Below are positions 22,234-44,374 of a stretch of 64,000 nt of DNA, in pieces; position 1 is the first letter of the stretch; each line of letters begins with the position of its first letter. A model generated the notes under the pieces. That model worked only from the letters and a program-made list of their open reading frames with translations. It searched no databases and was not told where the DNA came from. A program made the position numbers and the translations under genes. The stretch comes from Flaccisagitta enflata (Eukaryota > Chaetognatha > Sagittoidea > Aphragmophora): positions 45,570,001 through 45,634,000 of the forward strand of contig OZ231127.1 of the NCBI GenBank assembly GCA_965153355.1. The letters run 5' to 3'.

Positions 22234-22745
22234 GCTAGTCATCCAAGGATCACATGGTCAGCGGTACCCCGTGCCCTGCTTGGGTGACCAAAAAGCGTGG
22301 AGTGAGAGCAGGGCAGCGGCCCCAAAAGGGCCGATGTCCTGTAGGACAGAGGAATTTCCATACGTCCTAAGAGGGAATATAGCAGGCCTAAGAGGTAATT
22401 GAGGCGGGGTTTGAGGTCTGAGGAGATTTGTCTGAAGGTTTGAGGTCTGGGGGCAGGCTTTGCCATAGGGCAGTTTGAGGCCTGGAGGGCCAATTTGGAG
22501 CCTGGAATGCTGATTTGAGGTCTGGAGAGCGGATTTGAGGCCTTGAGAGCTGGTGAGGCATAAACCGATATGAAGCCTGGAGGTTGAGGCCTGGGAGCTG
22601 ATTTGAGCCATGAGAGCGGTGAGGGCAGAGGCCAAAATCAGGCCTGAGAGTGAGATATGAGGCCTCGATGCTTGGCAGGGACGGACGGGGACGGACAGAC
22701 GGGCATGGGGTCACCCTGTGTCCCAGACATCGGCCTTTGATAAAG
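22234..22745 (+). mobile_element. type F element with damaged 3' end
   Basis: TAGTCATCCAAGGATCACAT, GGTCAGCGGTACCCCGTGCC, GGGCAGCGGCCCCAAAAGGG, about 20-bp repeats of the GAGGTCTGGAG type, GGGACGGACGGGGACGG, then CAGACATCGGCCTTTGATAA; the final GCTGCCC is lost into a purine tract. Confidence 0.75.
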
Positions 22746-23364
22746 AAAGAAGAAAGAAAGGAAGAAAGAAAGAAATAGAAAAAAGAAAGAAGAAAGAAGA
22801 AGAGAAAGAAGAAGAAAGAAAGAAAAAAAAAAAAGAAAAATGAATTGAAAGAAAAGAAGAAGAAAGAAAGAAGAAAAGAAAGAAGAAAAGAAAGAAGAAA
22901 GAAAGAAAGAAAAGAAAGAAGAAGAAGGATAAAGAAGAAAAGAAATGAGACAAATAGACAAAAAAAAGAAGAACAAAAGAAAACAAAGAAAAAAAAGAAA
23001 GAAACAAAAGAAAAGAAAGAAAGAAAGAAAAGAGAGAAAGAAAGAAAGAAGAAAACCCAAAGAGAAAGGAAAATAGAAAGAAGAAGAAAAATAGAAAGAA
23101 GAAAGAAAGAAAGAAAGAAAAAGAAAAAGAAAAAGAAAAATGAAGAAGAAGAAGAAGAAGAAGAAGAAAGTGAAGAAAAGAAGAAAAATAAAGACAGAAG
23201 AAAAAGAAGAAGAAAAGAAAAGAAAAGAAAAGAAAGAGAGAAAAGAAAAGAAATAAAGAAATAAAAAGAGAAAGAAAAGAAAAGAAAGAAAGAAAGAAAA
23301 GAAAAGAAAGAAAGAAAGAAAGAATGGATGAATGAATGAATGAATGAATGAATGATGAATAGAA

Positions 23365-23412
<48 letters not shown>

Positions 23413-23434
23413 AAAGAAAGAAAAGAAATGAAAG

Positions 23435-23462
<28 letters not shown>
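22738..23462. repeat. 725-bp polypurine tract (AAAG/AAG-rich)
   Basis: Almost uninterrupted A/G on the + strand, with AAAG, AAG and AAAAG units and a short ATGA/GAATGA island near 23325. Confidence 0.96.
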
Positions 23463-23468
<6 letters not shown>

Positions 23469-23559
23469 GATTAATGATGTTGAATTAGTTAAAAAACAAC
23501 CGGTTTCAAGCTAACGCATATATTTTTACATGTTCAGGCTTCACCTCATTTCTTTGAAA

Positions 23560-23742
23560 CAAAAGACGCATGCAACCAGCAGCCATACCGACCTCCACCC
23601 CAGGCTCACTCACACACACAGACAATCATGACTGCAGCATCACGAATGCGCGTTTTCACACTTTTCGACTCGTTCACCAAGGGTCGGACCAACGGACCGA
23701 CGGACAAAGCCTGTTCTAGAGTTGCGCATCCGCAACTAAAAA
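23560..23742 (+). mobile_element. type B element
   Basis: CATACCGACCTCCACCCCAG, ATCATGACTGCAGCATCACG, CGCGTTTTCACACTTTTCGA, GGACCGACGGACAAAGCC, hairpin AGTTGCGCATCCGCAACT (23720-23737), AAAAA. The GTGACGCGGGG tip is missing. Confidence 0.72.
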
Positions 23743-24015
23743 TTAACCTGATCAATCATAAGTCTTGACATGAGAAGATGATGATGATGTGACAAACTGG
23801 TATGTAAAAAAAACTCCAAAGCTTGACTCAAATAAATACGACAACTGATTATATCGCTTGGCTTGAAACTTGGCGCCGCCGCTTATGCAAATCAAATACA
23901 AATCAACGATGGATTGTCCTATCTTTGGTTGCTTTCTTTTTTGATAGATTTTCGATTTTTTAAAACAAACTTCATGTACTGGTTCTTCCATTTTGTTATT
24001 CTTTTTTCTCCTACC

Positions 24016-24252
24016 CCTTTTTAGTCGCGTGCACGCGACTCTACATCCCGCTTTGGACATTCTTCCGTCCGTCCGTCTGTCGTTTGGTCTGTCTGTCGGT
24101 CCGTCACACTTTTACTTTTTTTTATCTACTATTTTATTTCCTTAAGTCATTTTAAGTTATTTAAGAGTATACTAAGTCATTCTGAGTCATTGTAAGTCAT
24201 TGTAAGTCATTATGTAAGTCTCGCACGCGACTTATAGGTGTTGGCCTTGTTT
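24016..24252 (-). mobile_element. type A2 element, complete
   Basis: CCTTTTTAGTCGCGTGCACG with a perfect hairpin AGTCGCGTGCACGCGACT (24023-24040), (CCGT)n, an interior of AAGTCATT repeats, and far end CTCGCACGCGACTTATAGGT GTTGGCCTTGTT. Confidence 0.82.
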
Positions 24253-24464
24253 TTCTTCTTTTAACATTTCGAGCATGATTATAATTATTGATTATTTTTC
24301 TAACACACAACAAAAACTCGTTTAAAACATTTGACAAAAAGCTTAGCTTCGCCCGTGTTGCCAGTTGAAAGGAGCAGATTCATGGAAGAGAACAGTGTTA
24401 GTTTTACAACCATTTTAGGGATGGGTGGTGGGGGTAGGGGGTTAAGAAGAGAGAAGAGGGAATG

Positions 24465-24719
<255 letters not shown>

Positions 24720-24870
24720 TGGCACAATGGCTTAAAATGACTAAGGGTTCAATGTGAGTGGGGAGACATATGATGAGCTAGGTGGTATGATCACACGTTT
24801 GTGCGTCCGCGTGAGCACATTCTTTACAATGGAAGAGGAAGAGGAAGGATTTTTTGGTTTGTTATAGATA

Positions 24871-25285
24871 CACTCTTTTTTTTATGTATGAACATGTTAT
24901 TTTTTTCTGAGGCTCGATGTTCTTATTTATAGGGTGATTTGAGGCTTAAATTGTTCTTAGGATGTTCCTATTTTCATAATGGCAAGTTTCTTTTATTTTG
25001 TTGCTTAACTCTGATTGGCAATTGAAAGAATATAAGAGCTAAAATACTTATCACTAACAAATCAAATCTAAGTGTAAAACTGATGGATGTCAACTATCAC
25101 AATAATGCAGTCACAATTCTTTTTGTTTACTGCGGTTCCTTCATTTGCCTAAAACAAAAAAGAAAGAATGTTCTTATAATCCCCCTATTGTGAGACTGAC
25201 AGTGTTCTTAATATTGTTCTTATTTTTTTCCACATCTGAGCCTCGATGTTCTTATAAACAAGGTTCTTAGTCAAAGAAAATAGTG
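24871..25285. mobile_element. TA-flanked mariner-like MITE (I family)
   Basis: Left end TA-CACTCTTTTTTTT; interior GAGGCTCGATGTTCTTAT; right side TTCTTATAAACAAGGTTCTT then AAAATAGTG. The right end lacks a clean TA. Confidence 0.45.
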
Positions 25286-25289
25286 AACT

Positions 25290-25735
25290 TGAAACCAGCC
25301 ATCGCGAGAAATGGAGTGAGATAGATGATTGTTGAAAGAGTGGCGGGGGAGGGGATTTGGGTAAGCCTTAAGGTGAGCGTAAAGGTTAAGGGTTATGGGG
25401 ATGAAGAGGCTCACTTACACTCGCGTCGCTGCTGCTACCGCGCGTTGATGATATCGAGAAGAAGGGACAGAATTTGTTTGGTCCATTGTATGGCGAGAAT
25501 TTGTGCGTCCTCGTGGAAATTAGCCAAGGTCGTCTCGCCAGTCGCCGTTCAAACGACTCACGCCGGCTCGGGCCGACTCAAGCCGACTCGGGCCTCAGCC
25601 GCGAAGCCCTTGAAGAAAAGCTCGACCCATTGATGAAAGCTCGTAAAGTCTTTTCATCGCAGACCCAAACTGCTGGTCTGCGTTGCAACGCATCTTCGCA
25701 TTACGACTCTCACAGGGAAGCCTGACCACGGCGAA
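25290..25735. other. GC-richer unique segment
   Basis: A non-repetitive stretch before the (AAC)n tract with an 83-codon + frame (25474-25725, ...SREALEEKLDPLMKARKVFS...). No homology recognised; coding status undecided. Confidence 0.3.
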
Positions 25736-25740
25736 GATTG

Positions 25741-26740
<1,000 letters not shown>

Positions 26741-26979
26741 TGTACGCTCCTATACAAACAGTCCTTTTAATTTCTTTATGTTGGCAAAAGCAGAATTACC
26801 ATCTTTTATAGCTAAATCCGTTAGAGCGGGATGATACTTTGAGAGGAACTTGCGAACTGGATGTTAATGTATATAAACTATTTCAGTGATTGCTTTTGTG
26901 ATGGAAACAAAATTATGACCTCATTTTTTTAGATTTTTTACGTTACCGCGAAATCAAATGCGTCACGACAATTTATACC

Positions 26980-26986
26980 TATAAAT
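26980..26986 (+). promoter_or_regulatory. possible TATA box of the caudal gene
   Basis: TATAAAT in CCTATAAATCGGCC, about 1.1 kb upstream of the proposed ATG and just after the 1-kb (AAC)n tract. It would imply a 5' UTR of roughly 1 kb containing (CT)n and TCC/TCG-rich sequence. No initiator element or transcript evidence is available. Confidence 0.25.
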
Positions 26987-27089
26987 CGGCCTTTTGGGAG
27001 GGCAACAGCAAGTTAACAACGGAATAAAGGGTTGTATAAATGTAGCAAGTCCTCCGCCTTACTCGTTACCATCACAATCTCGTAATCCC

Positions 27090-27091
<2 letters not shown>

Positions 27092-27164
<73 letters not shown>
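27092..27164. repeat. (CT)n microsatellite in caudal upstream region
   Basis: About 36 CT units. Confidence 0.97.
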
Positions 27165-27166
<2 letters not shown>

Positions 27167-28076
27167 CTGCGTCACACGTACATCTTTTTTACTGGTTTAT
27201 TGGCGGCATATTATCATCATCACTATCATCATTATTAGCTATGATTTTTCCACCTCCACCCCCTCGATCAAGTCGCCCTCCCATTCCTCCTCCTTCTCGA
27301 TCTCTTCCACCTCCTCCACCGCCATGGCCGCCTCCTCCTCCGCCTCCTCCTCCGCCTCTACCCGGTCGCGGTCGTAACATTTAACTGGACGTTGACGGTA
27401 TTGCAATTACGATCCTGACCGCCGTCACCACCGTTGGTCGTTCCTCCGTCGTTGATAGCGTCCTCTTCATCGTCGATGTCGCTGCTTTAACGTCGGGGTC
27501 ATCGTTTTCATCGTTATCTTCATCGTCGCCGTCTTTGTCGTCGTCGCTATCGTCGATTCGTGTTTCATCGTTATCATCATCGATGGTCTTTGGTCAGTTT
27601 AGGCCTCAGGTCGGAGTTCGTAGTTCGGAGTTCGTTCAACTTTTGTGCGATTTTCGAATCCCATATATTCTTCATCTTCTCCTCCGTTGGCTCACCTTTC
27701 CTCCCTCTCTGTTCTCTCTTTTCACACGAAATCATAAACTTATTTCTCCTTTCTGTCGTTTCCTTTCATCTCGGACCAAAAAAAAAATCCATTTCTCTAA
27801 ATGTTGAAATTAATCGATTATAAATGGATTAAGTCTATTACTCAACAAGGAAAAAAAACATCCTACTACCCATGAAAAAAAACCTACTCAACTTTGGATG
27901 AAGTTATGATTTATTTGTATTGGAATCCAAACAAAACGAACCAAAACCTCGAATCTTATCGATAGCTGGCAACAAACACACGCAAAAAACGAAATTAGAA
28001 AGAAAAAAAAATATCGCTTTCCCTACCGGCATATACCGACAGCTGCCGACGGAAACTGACAAACGCCGATTTGAGG
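27165..28076 (+). other. caudal upstream region, candidate 5' UTR
   Basis: Non-repetitive, TCC-, TCG- and GTCG-rich stretch between the (CT)n tract and the proposed ATG. Short open frames occur on both strands, but none has a recognisable domain. The codon-like TCG/GAC composition resembles exon 1, so an undetected upstream exon is possible. Confidence 0.35.
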
Positions 28077-37865
<9,789 letters not shown>

Positions 37866-38124
37866 TAACGACACCTCGCTCCTTGATCAAATGACGAATT
37901 TTATGTTCTAATGAAGATAAAGCCGTGGCCCCTAAAACTGCAACTGCAACTAAGACATCCCCTTTTTTTCAAGCTTCTGTTCGTATGTCCGAGCCTCGGG
38001 ATCTACTGTAATCTATAACTGAAAGAGGGCAAATGTGAACGCATTATGAAATTCAGACACATTTGACATGTGAAATAATGGACGTCCAACGCAACGTCTT
38101 TATTTCCACAGCATGAATCATGAA

Positions 38125-38312
38125 TCAGATAGGACTGACGGACTCTGCAACATGCTTTGTCCGTCCATCCGTCCATCAGTTGGGTCACACTCGAGTTGGA
38201 AAGTGAGAAGTCGCGCTTTTAAGATGAGTGTGAGCAGGGGTATGCAAAGGGGGTGTGGAATGGAGGTTGTACGCTCCTGCCCAACCGTCCGGGAGCGGTG
38301 TTATTGAATGCA
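38125..38312 (-). mobile_element. type B element, degraded
   Basis: GCTTTGTCCGTCCATCCG, AGTCGCGCTTTTAAGATGAG, GGGTATGCAAAGGGGGTGTG, TTGTACGCTCCTGCCCAACC, GTCCGGGAGCGGTG. Neither tip is intact. Confidence 0.55.
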
Positions 38313-38522
38313 AACGTTTAGTCAGTCGCCGATCTGCTTTCTCACTTTTCTGTTGCCAAAATGGGTACGAACAAGACCACGAAACTCGATCGCTCCCGAG
38401 TCGCTGAGGTAGCATCCGGGACTAGAGAATATTTTATTACATGGTCAAAATTGGTCATGGGTGCGCTGACTTCTTTTTTATCGTTCAGTCAGTTTGGCTA
38501 TTGGGTGGTCGCTACAGCATGC

Positions 38523-38526
<4 letters not shown>

Positions 38527-38557
<31 letters not shown>
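38527..38557. repeat. (GA)n microsatellite
   Basis: About 14 units. Confidence 0.95.
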
Positions 38558-38558
<1 letters not shown>

Positions 38559-38760
38559 CAACTCCAACTGGTTTCCTTTTTTTTCTCCATGAAAAGGAAA
38601 GTGAAAGTGGCGGCAGTGAAAAAAGAAGAGAGAAGTTCCCCGCTGATCACTGATCGGTCGGTACGACTCTAAAAGAAAGCCGCGCTTCTATCTTCGCGCG
38701 ACCCATAGTCAATTAGGATAACATCAAAGGGAAAAAATACGCCGACGCCACCGACAAAAA

Positions 38761-38762
<2 letters not shown>

Positions 38763-38816
<54 letters not shown>

Positions 38817-38823
38817 GGGTTTA

Positions 38824-38906
<83 letters not shown>
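38763..38906. repeat. (GA)n-(CT)n inverted microsatellite pair
   Basis: About 25 GA units, a 12-nt spacer (TATGGGTTTAGG), then about 40 CT units; the two can pair into one long hairpin. Confidence 0.97.
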
Positions 38907-38911
<5 letters not shown>

Positions 38912-39049
38912 CGTTTGCACAACAAACAATCGTTGATTCGGTCACTGGCTCCGACTCTCCCTCCTTGCTTGATTCTTTTCTGTGTTCACCGGAACTTCTT
39001 CGAGTGCTCGTGTGTGGCATATTGGCAATTGCATTGTGCTCGCATTAAC

Positions 39050-39950
39050 GCACTTCATGTGCACGAGTACGCGCATTAAGTGATTTACCAAACAAAGCGA
39101 TTGTGTGCACGTTTTCGTGAACATGCACGATTACCTGTACACTTGTGGGTTCACGTGTACCTACTCATCTATTTCTAGCTTATTGCCCGAGCAGAAAATG
39201 CCTATTTCTGACCATAGTCGCAAAATAGTTGATATTCATAAATATATCCTGTCATCTTATCCTCGTCTTTCACGGATAGTCATCTGAAAAAAAATCTCAG
39301 TTCAATCAGATGTGTAATTGGATTGCCCTCCACTTGACTAGATTTTTAGTGCGGTATATATCATCAGTACATGCTACATAAAATGTATCTTTTATGACCG
39401 TGGTCGCCTATGAGTTACTGACCCGTGACCACTTATTTATACGGTTGTGCTTAGATTAGTCGATTGCTCAATTTTTATAAAAACATTAACCCCAGCCTAT
39501 CGAAATAAATAGTGCTGAAGTATATCAATTTCGTGACATGTTGTCAACTGTACAATACATTCAAAAATGACGCGTTGAGAGTTTTTTTTTTTCAAAAAAA
39601 CTTCCAATTTTGAAATATCGAATGTGGTTTTATTTTTCCACGCATATTTTCCAATTCCTTTTACGACCATTTATGACTTCTTCTCGTGTGTTTGTATCGT
39701 GTTACTAGTCTGCAATAAAATTGAATATAAACTATTGCTCCTCTCTTTTGTGCTACCTGTCGCGACTTGATTAGTTTTCTTAGTCAGGGATTTTCAAAAT
39801 CACCAAAGACATTTGACGAGCCATGAAATCTGATTCAGCGGCTACGCCCGCGGTTTGGAGTTGCTGGAATAAGGCCACGAGATGTCCAAAAGATGCACCT
39901 ACTTTAGATATCAAACCAGTTTCACATATGGCGTTATCTTATCATTGATA
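39050..39950. other. unique AT-rich stretch downstream of caudal
   Basis: Two AATAAA hexamers; a C-like 5' phrase AATAAGGCCACGAGATGTCC at 39870 (followed by AAAAGATGCACC) suggests a degraded type C copy. Confidence 0.4.
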
Positions 39951-39958
39951 TAATAGTA

Positions 39959-40012
39959 CACTCTCATTTGAGTAAGGACAAAGTTTACTAATATAGGCGA
40001 TTATCGCTGACC
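39959..40012. mobile_element. I-family MITE end, relic
   Basis: GTACACTCTCATTTGAGTAA GGACAAAGTTTACTAA matches the right end of the element at 35369 read in reverse. Confidence 0.45.
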
Positions 40013-40033
40013 GGAAAAGTCATAAACCTGGGA

Positions 40034-40190
40034 TTTTTAGTCGCGAACACGCGACTCTACACCTTGCCGTGTCGGTCGGTATGTCGGTCCGTCGGTCCGT
40101 CCGTCGGTCCGTCATATTTTTGAATTCCGAGCGGTTTTTGCATTACTGCTCCTGCCCAACCGTCCGCGACTGGATTGCCGTGTATGACAC
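40034..40190 (-). mobile_element. type A element (A3 subtype)
   Basis: TTTTTAGTCGCGAACACGCG with hairpin AGTCGCGAACACGCGACT, (CCGT)n, GAATTCCGAGCGGTTTTTGC, TGCTCCTGCCCAACCGTCCG and CGACTGGATTGCCGTGTAT. Confidence 0.75.
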
Positions 40191-40199
40191 GATGAAAAT

Positions 40200-41130
40200 T
40201 ATCGTGACAGTTCAGTTTCACCAAGGTCAAAAAATTTTTCAATTTTTTTCTGCAAAACAATGAATTCATATGCTAGCATATATTTTTTCATGTGAGTAGC
40301 AAAAAAAATTAATGCAAAATCTCAAAAATTTAAGAAGTTACAGCTATTTTTCTCTTAAAAAAACTATTTTTTCTTTTCTAAACATTTTTACCTATTTCAC
40401 TAAAAAAATGATGACGAAGTTTTTCAAAACCTTGTTGTATTTATTCAGCAGTATGTTATTCAATATGAAGAACATAAAAACTGATAACATTTTTAGATTT
40501 TTAAAGATTTTTTCTAATTTTTTCTAATTTTTTTGCCAAAAAATGTTATTTTTTGAATATTTTTTTAGTTAAGAATATTTTAATAGCCTATCAAAGCAGG
40601 ACAAATATGAAATAAAGGTAGACATAGTAATTTGATGAATAAATGTACAACTTATAACTAATTTTAAAAATAATGAAGATTCTATAGCAAAAAGATAATA
40701 GAAAACAGTCAACAACAGATCAGCTTTTCAAGTTCAAATATTTTTTGACAGCTGGAAAAATACATCAATGTATGTTAGATTAATAAAGATATATGTGTAT
40801 ATGCATTCTACAACTATTCTAAAAATTTGGTGAAAATTGGTCCCCAATTTTTTTTCACTTCTTTCAACTTGTCATAAATCTACCTGACAAAGTTTTTCCT
40901 TACCAGCGTTTTATTTAATGGCACTTGTAATCCAACGCTCTCTTTCCCTGCATTTGAAAGATTTACATAAACAGCGCCTAGATTAGGGCTAAACACGAGG
41001 GGGAGGGGGGGGGCAAGGGCATTTAAAAACCTATCTCCACTAGCATTTGGCAAATGTGTTATAAGACAGCCATTTTTCAAAAGTAACTGACTGGCCGACC
41101 CATTGACGAAAGACACCAACACACATAACC
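40200..41130. other. unique, very AT-rich stretch
   Basis: Runs of A and T, no credible exon or repeat family. Confidence 0.4.
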
Positions 41131-41638
41131 AAATGAAACCAAAACAAGTGACGTGGGTAGGGCTGAGTCGAGGATTTGATATTTTTCCTCGATGATTAGT
41201 TGCCTAAAATCTTCAATCCTCGAGGAATCCTTGAGCATTTTCAAGGATTTTTCTCACCATTCTATAAATGATTATAAATGAATATTCTACCCCATAATAA
41301 AAAAAAGGTAACACAATGGAGCATGTTTTTTGAAACTTCACATATTTTATAGCAGGCAACAAACAAATCAATCTTTTTTCAGTTATAAAAACAAAATCGA
41401 GTTACTTTTTTGTCTTAGAGGATCAAGAGCAGGCGTGCATTTTTTTCTTTCCTTCCAAGTATCCTATATTTGGACTGGTCAACTACCTGTTTACCTGTTT
41501 TTCTGTTTACCAGTTAACCTACCAAACTACCCTATTCTGCTTAAAATCCACTGTAAAAAGAGTAGTAGACTTTGGTGGATATTTTATGGTAAAAAAAAGT
41601 TGTTTCAAAAGTTTAATTCGACATTTTTAGTTAATTTA

Positions 41639-41945
41639 GGAATGAAGGAAGGAGGGAAGGACGGAGGGAAGTGAAGGATGACAGAGGGAAGGAAGGAACT
41701 AAAGGGAGGAAGGAACGAAAGGGAGGAAGAAAGGAGGGAATAGAAGGAGGGAGGGAAGGAAGGAAGGAAGGAAGGAAGGAAGGAAGAGATGAAACAGTTA
41801 TGTGGAAAGAAGGAAGGTGGAAATGCCGGGAGGAAGGAAGGAAGGAAGAGAAGAGAGGAAGGGAGGCAGCAAAGAAAGGATAGGAGGAAAAGAAGGAAAG
41901 GAAGGAAAAGAGGGACGGAGGGAAGGAAGTAAGAAAGGAAATAAG
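41639..41945. repeat. (GGAA)n purine tract inside the hAT-like element
   Basis: GGAAGGAAGG and GGGAGGAAGG units. Another shorter block lies at 42149-42240. Confidence 0.92.
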
Positions 41946-42137
41946 GCCTGATATGATACACAGCTATCAAGGTCGCATACAGGCGGACAGTGGCAGTGCT
42001 AGGAAAAACCAGTGATGCATTTGGGCAGGAGCAGTGAGCTAAAAAAGCACAAAAACACCAAAAAAGTAAAATGGGGACTAACCAACCAAAGGATGGACAA
42101 AGCGGGGTGTAGAGTCGCGCAGCAAGCAACTAATAAA
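41943..42137 (+). mobile_element. type A element, diverged, nested in the hAT-like element
   Basis: ATAAGGCCTGATATGATACA, GCATTTGGGCAGGAGCAGTG, AAAAACACCAAAAAAGTAAA, GGACAAAGCGGGGTGTAGAG, hairpin remnant GTCGCGCAGCAAGCAACTAA. Confidence 0.75.
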
Positions 42138-42630
42138 AGATAATTAATGGAAGGAAGGAAGGAAGGAATGGGGAAGGAGGGAAAGAAGGAAGGTGAGATT
42201 CAAATAAAGTAAGGAAGAAAGAGAGAAAGGAAGGAAGAAATAACTTCCTTTAATTAAGGCCATTTTGGTAATTTTGTAATTTGTAATTGAGAACCGAGAA
42301 CCCTACTGATACCCTGTTAAGCTTGTAAACCCCTTCTTTATTTACTTTTTTCATCTTTTTTTCCTTTTTCTAATTCTTTTTGACGAACCAACCGACAGAC
42401 ATAGCGGGGTTGTAGTCGCACGCACGTGACTAATTACAAATGAACAAAAAATTTTCCTCCGAGGCTTTTTGCTTTCCTCGAGCAAGCAATGCAAATTTTT
42501 CCTCGCTTAATGCTCAAGCGATTAATTGCTCGACCCAGCCCTAGACGTGGGGTCACAATATCGTTGCCTCACCCCAACCACACCTCCAACACACTCACAC
42601 ACAAACAATACCAACTGCAGCATCAAAAAT

Positions 42631-43305
42631 ACACTTTTTGGGCAGCGGCCCCGAGGGGCCGATGACCTATGCTTTCACATAGGGGGAAATTTCTCCTTCA
42701 GTGAACACCCCCCCCCCCCCCGCGCTTGAAACCTGGTCTCGAGGCTCAAATCCCAGTCTTGGCTCAAATCACAGTCTCGAGGCAAAAATCCCAATCTTGA
42801 GGCTCAAATCCCAATCTCGAGGCTCATATCCCAATTGCAAAGCTTTAATCCCAATCTCAAGGCTCAAATCCCAAACTCAAGGCTCAAATCCTAGTCTCAA
42901 GGCTCAAATCCCAGTTTTGAGGCTCAAATTCCAGTCTCAAGGCTCAAATCCCAGTCTGGAAGCTCAAATCCTAGCCTCGAGGCTTAAATCCCAGCCCAGA
43001 GGGTCACATCCTAAGAATGAAGGCTCACATCCCAGCTGCAGTAAAAACCGCATAGGTCATCGGCCCCTTCGCTGCCCCTCTAACCACCTCACACCTACAT
43101 GAACTCACACAGGGGCATCGGGTACCGCTGACCATCTAACGCTTTTGCGACTTTTATTTTTTATAAGAACTTAGTTTATAAGAACATCAAGCCTTTAAAT
43201 CGCTCAAAAAATAAGAACATTGTAGTTATTTTACTAGTAGCTATCTCTATCTCTTTCAAAGGCTTCAGAAAAAAAAATGACGTTCTTATAAAAAATAAAA
43301 AGTGA
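42631..43305. mobile_element. I-family MITE with nested type F element
   Basis: TACACTTTTTGGGCAGCGG on the left; TATAAGAACTTAGTTTATAA, GAACATCAAGCC and final AAAAAGTGAA on the right. Same composite layout as 34513-35369. Confidence 0.5.
42634..43152 (-). mobile_element. type F element, minus orientation
   Basis: CTTTTTGGGCAGCGGCCCCG, GGGCCGATGACCTATGCTTT, 20-bp minisatellite (CTCAAGGCTCAAATCCCAGT), CATAGGTCATCGGCCCCTTC, ATCGGGTACCGCTGACCATC and CGCTTTTGCGAC. Confidence 0.83.
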
Positions 43306-43610
43306 ACGCGTTTTTCGCGTTTTCAACTCGAGCGTCACCAACGGACAAATGGACCAACGCATGGACAAAGCCTCTTATAGAGTTTGTGTCCGCAACTAAA
43401 AAAACAGACCAATCAAGTGAGTGAATCAATACACACGCACGTTGAATACAACGTGAAGATTACGAAAAAGGTATAGCACCCCCCCTTGCAGCTCATGTCG
43501 CCATAGCCACATGGTCATGTGCAGGGGCGTAGGACAAGGGCATGCCGGGCATGCCATGGCATGCCCTGTTGTCGGGACACTAAAGTTGTCGGGACACCAA
43601 TCTCTTCAAG

Positions 43611-43800
43611 AGAAAAACAGAAAGATGGGAGAATAAAGGAGAAGGAAGAAAAAGAAGAAGATAAGGAAGAAGGAAAAAAGGCAGAAGAGAAAAGAGAAGG
43701 AAAAAGAAAGAAAAGGAAAAAAGAAAGAAAAAGAAAAAAAAAAGAAAAATGCAGACAAAAAAAAAATAAATAAATAAAAAGAGAGAAAAAACAAGAAAAA
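43611..43800. repeat. polypurine tract inside the hAT-like element
   Basis: AAAGAAG, AAAAGG and AAAAAG units. Confidence 0.92.
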
Positions 43801-44217
43801 AATCTTTGTCACCAATTTTCATCCATGGGTGTATAGTTGCACAAGTTTTGATTTCCCTCTAAGATTTTTATTGCCAAAAAATGTATATTTTTTTCATAAT
43901 AAACCCCTTTTATAGTATTGTTTTAATTTAACAAGTATGAAATAATATTGTAGTAACTAAATATCACTTTACACTATGGCTAAAAATGATTATCATTTTA
44001 AATTTCAATATTTTTTTTCTCAATTAATTAACCTCTTGATTTTTCCCTTTACTAAGAAAACTTTTAACTATATTTTCAAACCTATAATTCAATCATGTCA
44101 AAAATTCTCATGAAATGTTTATTCAAAAAAAAGAATTATGAAGCAATTATAAGTTGCTAAAAAATGTCTCTTGACTAAACATTTCCTGAAATAAGCAAAG
44201 ATATTGAAATAATTACT

Positions 44218-44374
44218 GTTTTTAGTCGCGGACACGCAACTCTACACCTTACCATGTTGGTTGGTGGGTCCGTCCATCTGTCCATCACGTTTCTGAATTC
44301 CGAGCGGTTTTTGCAGTAATGCTCCTGCCCAAACGTCCGCGACTGTATTGACGTGTATCCGACCAAAAACTAAA
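44218..44374 (-). mobile_element. type A3 element nested in the hAT-like element
   Basis: TTTTTAGTCGCGGACACGCA; arms AGTCGCG and CGCAACT differ by one base, mixing types A and B. Then GAATTCCGAGCGGTTTTTGC, TGCTCCTGCCCAAACGTCCG, CGACTGTATTGACGTGTATC. Confidence 0.75.

Larger units (their letters stand above)
37866..39720 (+). other. caudal 3' UTR / downstream region with candidate poly(A) signals
   Basis: No AATAAA occurs in the first kilobase after the stop. AATAAA hexamers at 39504-39509 and 39714-39719 are the nearest candidates on this strand. The interval includes a B-type repeat (38125-38312) and (GA)n/(CT)n tracts, so a 3' UTR of about 1.85 kb would carry repeats. Confidence 0.3.
41158..42543. 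mobile_element. hAT-like transposon, non-autonomous, with 8-bp target duplication
   Basis: 1386 bp. Ends TAGGGCTGAGTCGAGGATTT and GAGC-AATTAATCG (read inward from TAGGGCTGGGTC) are inverted. GACGTGGG flanks both sides (41150-41157, 42544-42551). The interior has GGAAGG repeats and a nested type A element. No transposase recognised. Confidence 0.88.
41141..43404 (+). mobile_element. type B element split by a hAT-like insertion and a type F element
   Basis: AAAACAAGTGACGTGGG at 41141-41157 continues after the hAT-like insertion as GTCACAATATCGTTGCC (42552), CAACTGCAGCATCAAAAA, then after the F/MITE insert as GTGAACGCGTTTTTCGCG, GCATGGACAAAGCCTCTTAT, and 3' end GTGTCCGCAACTAAAAAAA. Confidence 0.7.

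Noticed and set aside
25474-25725. 83-codon + frame ending in ALEEKLDPLMKARKVFSSQ and more
   Set aside because: Protein-like composition and GC-rich, but no homology, no clear start context or splice partner; left as an undecided segment.
27189-27380. Gly-rich minus frame (GGGGGGHGGGGGG) resembling an RGG protein
   Set aside because: Translation of a TCC-rich stretch upstream of caudal; open on the other strand too.
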